NCBI GenBank assembly: GCA_016793465.1
Contig: JAEUJW010000098.1
Coordinates: 1-8,575 of the forward strand
From: Myxococcales bacterium
GTDB taxonomy: Bacteria; Myxococcota; Polyangia; Nannocystales; Nannocystaceae
Length of the DNA: 8,575 bases
Direction of reading: 5' to 3'
The translations under genes were made by a program, and so were the position numbers. Below, piece after piece: positions 5,567-8,575 of the stretch (position 1 is its first letter; the number at the start of each line of letters is the position of its first letter). Under the pieces are notes generated by a model. The model ran no database searches, was not told where the DNA came from, and worked only from the letters and a program-made list of their open reading frames with translations.

Positions 5567-6580
5567 TCACTTCTTCAGGCGCATGGTGCCGCTGAGGCCC
5601 TTCATCTCGATCTCGATGCCACCCATCGTCGTCTGCATGAAGACGATCGAGTCGGCGTCGTTGAACACCACCGACAGCTGCTCGCCCTGGTTGGCGACCG
5701 TGACCTGGCCGAGCGGGAACTCGCCGGGGACCATCTCGATGGGGTTGGGGCCGGTCGGCGCGATGTCCGGGTTGCCCGACTCGGTGACGTTGATGATGCC
5801 GCTGATGAGGATCGCGTGCGGCGAGTCGGTCATGCCGTTGACGGTGCCGTTGGCGTGGTCGGCCACGGTGAACGGGAAGCCGACCACGAACGGGTCGGGG
5901 CCGTCGGTGAAGAAGTCCTCGATGCGCAGCTTGACCTTGAACAGGGTCAGGTCGCACTCGTACTCCGGCGTGTCGGCGAAGTTGATGCGCTTGGCGTAGA
6001 ACTTGCCCATGCCGTTGTCGTCGAGCGCGACCTCGACCTCGCCGTTGACGACCACGAGGTCGACGCCGAACGAGCACTTGAAGATCGCCATGCCGGCCGA
6101 GGCCGTGCTCGCCAGGCGGTTGAAGTCCGGCGGCACGCCGTCGGCGAGGGTGAACAGCAGCGGCTCGTCGCACACGTTGCCGACCGCGTTGCCGTCGAAG
6201 TCGAGCTGGTTCGGGTTCGGATCGCAGCGGCAGTTGTCGGCCATGTTGGCGACGCCGTCCATGTCCTCGTCGGCCCCGTCGGCCGGCGCCTGACAGTCGC
6301 CCGGGGACCCGGTCGTGGTGTCGTCGCCGGTGTCCGTGGTCGTCATCGGCTCGCCGCTCGTAGTCGTCGACGGGTCGACCACGCCGGTGGTGTCGTCGCC
6401 GGTGTCGGTCGGCGTGAACCCGGTCGTGGTCGTCGGGTTCGCGTCCGAGTCCTCGTTGCCGCTCGTGAAGGTGGCGGCCGACGGGTCGCTCGTGCTCCCG
6501 CCGCCGCTGTCCCCGCAGGCGGGCAGCGCGGCGACCAGCAGGCTGGCGAAAACTGGTTTAATCAACAGGCGCTTGTCCAT
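5567..6580 (-). CDS. Outer-membrane-type lipoprotein with Thr/Asp-rich linker and thrombospondin type-3 motif
   Basis: This is a 337-residue lipoprotein. The start MDKRLLIKPVFASLLVAALP leads into a lipobox (LPAC, lipidated Cys22). The next residue is Gly rather than Asp, which favours sorting to the outer membrane by the Escherichia coli rule; whether that rule holds here is uncertain. Residues about 24-95 are a disordered Ser/Thr/Asp/Gly linker with a repeated PTDTGDDTT-type decapeptide. A thrombospondin type-3 calcium-binding motif follows (about 103-138: DEDMDGVANMADNC, then NQLDFDGNAVGNVCD), then a roughly 200-residue beta-rich globular domain I do not recognise, ending GTMRLKK. I chose the ATG at 6580 because it places charged residues directly before the hydrophobic core; an upstream Met (6598) would add six residues including two Cys. 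The gene lies 21 bp upstream of the ABC exporter gene. Confidence 0.85.
   Translation of the reverse strand: MDKRLLIKPVFASLLVAALPACGDSGGGSTSDPSAATFTSGNEDSDANPTTTTGFTPTDTGDDTTGVVDPSTTTSGEPMTTTDTGDDTTTGSPGDCQAPADGADEDMDGVANMADNCRCDPNPNQLDFDGNAVGNVCDEPLLFTLADGVPPDFNRLASTASAGMAIFKCSFGVDLVVVNGEVEVALDDNGMGKFYAKRINFADTPEYECDLTLFKVKLRIEDFFTDGPDPFVVGFPFTVADHANGTVNGMTDSPHAILISGIINVTESGNPDIAPTGPNPIEMVPGEFPLGQVTVANQGEQLSVVFNDADSIVFMQTTMGGIEIEMKGLSGTMRLKK
6315..6406 (-). repeat. 20-bp direct repeat inside the lipoprotein linker
   Basis: GTGGTGTCGTCGCCGGTGTC (plus-strand reading) occurs at 6315-6334 and again at 6387-6406, 72 bp apart. It encodes the repeated DTGDDTT part of the linker. The spacing is a whole number of codons, consistent with linker growth by duplication. 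Confidence 0.85.
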
Positions 6581-6698
6581 GTCGCCGCAATAACACATGT
6601 GGCGCGCTTGTGGCCGCTGTCCCTTCGGTCATGTCCGGGTGGCTGCTCCCGCGGCCGGCGATCGCAACTCGAGTAGCCACTCGCCCGCAGCGCCGGCC

Positions 6699-6711
6699 TG
6701 ACGCCACGTCA
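6699..6711. promoter_or_regulatory. Possible activator or operator site (5-bp arms, 3-nt gap)
   Basis: TGACG-CCA-CGTCA is a perfect short inverted repeat lying about 80-90 bp upstream of the transcription start predicted from the sigma-54-like promoter, the usual distance for an enhancer-binding protein site. With arms this short it could be chance. Confidence 0.25.
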
Positions 6712-6763
6712 CAAATACATCTTAAGTTATTGTTTTTATTCATATCAAGATCCTTAGACAGCC

Positions 6764-6780
6764 TGGCACCCGGCTCGCAT
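6764..6780 (+). promoter_or_regulatory. Sigma-54 (-24/-12) promoter candidate for the 43-codon gene
   Basis: TGGCAC at 6764-6769, five bases, then TCGCAT at 6775-6780 matches the sigma-54 consensus TGGCAC-N5-TTGCA/T except for one base. The GG (6765-6766) and GC (6777-6778) are separated by exactly 10 bases, as required. Transcription would begin near 6790, leaving a leader of about 16 nt that holds the Shine-Dalgarno. An AT-rich stretch directly upstream could be bent or bound by an IHF-like protein: TATCAAGATCCTTA is close to the IHF consensus but has one extra spacer base. Confidence 0.6.
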
Positions 6781-6791
6781 AAGGGCCGGCC

Positions 6792-6796
6792 AGGAG
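6792..6796 (+). promoter_or_regulatory. Shine-Dalgarno for the 43-codon gene
   Basis: AGGAG lies 9 nt before the ATG at 6806. It is the strongest ribosome binding site in the window and supports translation of this very short gene. Confidence 0.65.
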
Positions 6797-6805
6797 TCAT
6801 CCACC

Positions 6806-6937
6806 ATGCACGCCATCCTCACCATCATCGCCGTCGCCAGCCTGGTTCCCTCGGTCTACGCCGCGTATGGCGAGGTCAGCGACCGCGTCCGCAGCCGCAA
6901 GCTGCAGCGCGAGCTGGTCAAGGCGTTCCACGGTTGA
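6806..6937 (+). CDS. Small membrane protein (43 residues), function unknown
   Basis: A 43-residue frame starts MHAILTIIAVASLVPSVYAA and ends in a charged amphipathic tail (GEVSDRVRSRKLQRELVKAF, then HG), closed by TGA at 6935-6937. Residues 3-20 would form one transmembrane helix or an uncleaved signal anchor; the VYA-AY junction could also serve as a signal peptidase site. The evidence that it is real is positional: a sigma-54-like promoter at 6764-6780, AGGAG 9 nt before the ATG, and G/C-rich third positions. I do not recognise a family. Small single-span proteins often modulate membrane complexes or act in stress responses, but nothing here assigns a role. It converges on the FAD-enzyme remnant. 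Confidence 0.62.
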   Translation: MHAILTIIAVASLVPSVYAAYGEVSDRVRSRKLQRELVKAFHG

Positions 6938-6954
6938 GCCGATAGACCCCCAGG

Positions 6955-6973
6955 GCGGGCCGGGCAGGCCCGC
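6955..6973 (+). terminator. Hairpin after the 43-codon gene
   Basis: GCGGGCC (6955-6961) and GGCCCGC (6967-6973) form a perfect 7-bp stem with a 5-nt loop, 17 bp beyond the stop codon. There is no T-run, as is common in very GC-rich genomes. Confidence 0.45.
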
Positions 6974-6983
6974 ATCCACGCTT

Positions 6984-7029
6984 CAGCCCGCGACCTGAGC
7001 CCCCACCGGTGGCGTCAGGCCGCGGGCTG
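6984..7029 (-). terminator. 15-bp inverted repeat spanning the stop codon of the FAD-enzyme remnant
   Basis: CAGCCCGCGACCTGA (6984-6998) pairs with TCAGGCCGCGGGCTG (7015-7029) with one mismatch, which becomes a G-U pair in the minus-strand RNA. The 16-nt loop contains the palindrome CCACCGGTGG (7003-7012). The right arm encodes the last residues (QPAA and stop) of the minus-strand gene. The left arm carries the same core (CAGCCCRCGACCT) as the inverted copy at the end of the ABC gene. Confidence 0.55.
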
Positions 7030-7506
7030 GCTCTGTCCGAGGACCGCGGAGATCGTGCGGTTGATCCACGCGCCGGCGCGGCCGGTGACGATGCGCTCGC
7101 CGATCCGCCGCAGCCGCGGCGAGCGGGCGGCCCGCGCCAGCCCCTCGCCGACCCAGAACTTCGCCAGCACGTTGGCGGCCGTCTGCGCCCGGTACCCGGC
7201 GCACGCGAGCGGCGAGAGCCCGCGCTTCGCGTCGAAGTGGCGGTCGATGAAGTCGGCCGCCGTGATCCCGCTCTCGAGCGCGAAGCTGATGCCCTCGACC
7301 GTGCCCGGCGAGACCAGCCGCGCCGCCTCGCCGGCCCACAACGTGCGCGTCTCGGCGATCGTCCCGACCGTGGTCGAGACGACCGCCGGGTGGCCCATCC
7401 ACTTGCCGAGCACGAGCACGTCGAAGCGACCGGTCTGAGCCAGAGCCAGGGCGCACGCACCCCCCGAGGGTCCGCCGCCGACGACAATCACCCTGGGCTT
7501 TCGCAT
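7015..7506 (-). pseudogene. Shortened FAD-dependent oxidoreductase, geranylgeranyl-reductase-like, middle missing
   Basis: The 163-residue frame starts with an FAD-binding Rossmann motif, VIVVGGGPSGGACALALAQT (about residues 6-25), and FDVLVLGK. It then jumps directly to a block typical of the distal part of this enzyme family: GHPAVVSTTVGTIAETRTLW, then AGEAARLVSPGTVEGISFAL and ESG. Normal members have roughly 350-420 residues, with a large substrate-binding region between these blocks; here about 200 residues are absent near residue 34-37. Two key residues have also changed: the acidic residue at the end of the second strand (usually E in VLVLEK) is Gly, and the Asp of the GDAA motif is Glu. 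The frame is intact, so it may still be translated, but loss of catalysis is likely. The start ATG (7506-7504) overlaps a 14-bp palindrome and lacks a clear Shine-Dalgarno. Family assignment is good; pseudogene status is inference. Confidence 0.7.
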
Positions 7507-7519
7507 TTTCGGCCGAAAA
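7506..7519. promoter_or_regulatory. Perfect 14-bp palindrome at the start of the FAD-enzyme remnant
   Basis: TTTTCGGCCGAAAA reads the same on both strands and overlaps the first base of the minus-strand ATG. It lies in the 130-bp divergent region before the methyltransferase gene. An operator for a dimeric regulator is possible, as is a short structured 5' end of the mRNA. Confidence 0.35.
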
Positions 7520-7636
7520 AGCTACATGGTTCGCCGACCCATCGTAAAGCCGGGACACCCCTCATGCGCGCGGCTCCAGGTCGCACGTCACAGTCCCGGC
7601 GAAACGTGCGCGCGCCTGCGGTAAAACTCTGGACGC

Positions 7637-8575
7637 ATGGCCGACCACGCCGCGGCGACGATCCGCCGGGCCCGCGATCGCCTGATCGCGGCCGGCCTGG
7701 CCCCGGCCGCCGCCGATCGCCGGATCGTGCAATTCCTCGCGCTCGTCCAGCACGCGGGCGCCGCGGTCGCCGCCAGCCCCGCCGCCTTCGCCGCGGCCCG
7801 CGAACACCTGTCCTCGGGGCCAGGTCGTGACGACCGCAGCCTGCTCGCCGCGGAGCCCGAGGAGCCCGCGCTGCCCGCGGGCGAGTGGACGTCCCTCGTC
7901 GACCTGCTCGCGCCCGCCATCCCCGACGGCCCAGAGGCCCTCGGCGCCGCCCGCGAGGCCCTCCTCGGCGACGCCCGCAAGCGTTCAGGCAGCTTCTACA
8001 CCCGCCCCGCCCTGGCCCGCGCGGTCGCCCGCCGGACCCTCGCGCCGTGGCTCGACGGGCCCGACGAGCCGCCGGTCCCCGACCCGACGAGCCGCGCGCG
8101 CGACGACCCGCGCCGCCGCGCCGACGCCCCCCCCGCGGCCGGGTCCGCCGCGCAGCTCCCGGGCGTGTGCGACCCGGCCATGGGCTGCGGCTCGCTGCTG
8201 CTGGCCGCCTTCGCCGAGCTCGCCGCGCGCTGGGGCCCGGCCGCCCTCGCCGGCCTGCACGGCGTCGACGCCGACCCGCTCGCGGTCGACCTGGCCCGCT
8301 GGAACCTGTGGCGCGCCGCCGGGGCTCCGCGCGCCGACCTCGGGCTGGCCGCGCGCCTGGTCTGCGGCGACAGCCTGATCGGCGCCGGCCCCGGCGACCA
8401 CGACCCCCCCGCCCCGAAGGCCGGCCACCACCGGAGCGGCGCCGGGGGGGTGCCCAGGGGCCGCCCACGCGCCGACGGGTCCCCTGTGCCGAGGGTCCGC
8501 CACACCCACGCGCCACCAGGCCCGCCGGAGCGCGACCGCGCCGCCGCCCCAGTCCCGAGGGACACCCACGGCCAC
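7637..8575 (+). CDS. N6-adenine DNA methyltransferase, Eco57I / type IIG-like (3' end outside window)
   Basis: The frame is open from ATG 7637 to the window edge (313 codons). An in-frame TAA at 7622-7624 makes this ATG the first possible start. Residues 1-110 are Ala-rich and helical, with no recognisable nuclease motif. Methylase motif X follows as ARKRSGSFYTRPALA (113-127), resembling the RK-GSYYTP block of type IIG and Eco57I-type enzymes. After a Pro/Arg/Asp-rich linker comes SAM-binding motif I, VCDPAMGCGSLLLAAF (177-192, with Cys where Ser is usual). Then come GLHGVDADPLAVDLARWNLW (206-225) and LVCGDSLIGAG (241-251). The catalytic NPPY/NPPW motif is not reached. Residues 252-313 are Gly/Pro/Arg/His-rich and unlike the family. 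The protein should methylate adenine in a specific DNA sequence, probably in a restriction-modification or phage-defence locus; any nuclease, specificity or helicase parts would lie beyond the window. Confidence 0.78.
   Translation, partial: MADHAAATIRRARDRLIAAGLAPAAADRRIVQFLALVQHAGAAVAASPAAFAAAREHLSSGPGRDDRSLLAAEPEEPALPAGEWTSLVDLLAPAIPDGPEALGAAREALLGDARKRSGSFYTRPALARAVARRTLAPWLDGPDEPPVPDPTSRARDDPRRRADAPPAAGSAAQLPGVCDPAMGCGSLLLAAFAELAARWGPAALAGLHGVDADPLAVDLARWNLWRAAGAPRADLGLAARLVCGDSLIGAGPGDHDPPAPKAGHHRSGAGGVPRGRPRADGSPVPRVRHTHAPPGPPERDRAAAPVPRDTHGH

Larger units (their letters stand above)
6581..6805. other. Divergent intergenic region with an AT-rich core
   Basis: No gene is evident. Bases about 6711-6757 are strikingly AT-rich compared with everything else in the window (for example TTATTGTTTTTATTCATATC). 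Divergent genes flank the region: the lipoprotein (minus) and the 43-codon gene (plus). The region holds the sigma-54-like promoter and an inverted repeat listed separately. No clear minus-strand promoter for the lipoprotein could be recognised; TGTTAT just before its start is only a weak -10 candidate. Confidence 0.6.

Noticed and set aside
5135..6676. A 513-codon plus-strand open frame
   Set aside because: It is antisense to the exporter and lipoprotein genes, both of which have clear family signals on the minus strand; the translation is a Val/Arg/Asp-rich shadow.
7488..8516. A 342-codon minus-strand open frame opposite the methyltransferase
   Set aside because: It consists almost wholly of Arg/Gly/Pro, as expected from the antisense of GC-rich coding sequence, while the plus frame carries methylase motifs.
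1..8575. tRNA or rRNA genes
   Set aside because: I saw no cloverleaf-like sequence, GTTCGA-type T-arm or conserved rRNA stretch on either strand by eye; a covariance-model scan would settle it.

Overview
The window is very GC-rich DNA with strong G/C third-position codon use. It most likely comes from a myxobacterium of the Nannocystaceae type (Myxococcota). The best clue is a lipoprotein whose lipobox is followed by a long Thr/Asp/Gly-rich stretch and a thrombospondin type-3 calcium-binding motif, a style common in Nannocystis, Plesiocystis and Enhygromyxa. The other genes fit but are not diagnostic. The assignment is inference.

Layout. Bases 1-119 hold the last 38 codons of an IS110-family transposase (+ strand). 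It converges on a minus-strand pair, glyQS (glycyl-tRNA synthetase, 414-2012) and a yggX-like Fe(2+)-trafficking gene (136-417), whose stop and start codons overlap as ATGA. Upstream of glyQS is about 800 bp without a gene, filled by two minisatellite-like arrays (36-bp units, then 82/69-bp units). Next comes an Ala/Gly-rich membrane-associated protein of unknown function (2811-3485, +). It converges on a minus-strand pair: a TSP3-type lipoprotein (5567-6580) followed after 21 bp by a complete ABC half-exporter (3686-5545). The 200-bp convergent gap at 3486-3685 is packed with copies of a short GC-rich repeat, one inverted copy of which forms the 3' end of the ABC gene.

A divergent, AT-rich region (6581-6805) separates the lipoprotein gene from a 43-codon gene for a small membrane protein (6806-6937, +). 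That small gene has a near-consensus sigma-54 (-24/-12) promoter and a well-placed Shine-Dalgarno. It converges on a shortened FAD-dependent oxidoreductase of the geranylgeranyl-reductase type (7015-7506, -), which keeps both ends of the family but lacks the middle and is probably a pseudogene. Divergent from it, and running off the right edge, is an N6-adenine DNA methyltransferase of the Eco57I / type IIG style (7637-8575, +), the most likely start of a restriction-modification or other defence locus.

Functionally, glyQS and yggX are housekeeping genes joined by translational coupling. The lipoprotein and ABC exporter look like one transcription unit, though no substrate can be named. No complete new system is visible. 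The best leads are the sigma-54-driven small protein, the repeat family at gene 3' ends, the collapsed FAD enzyme and the methyltransferase at the right edge.
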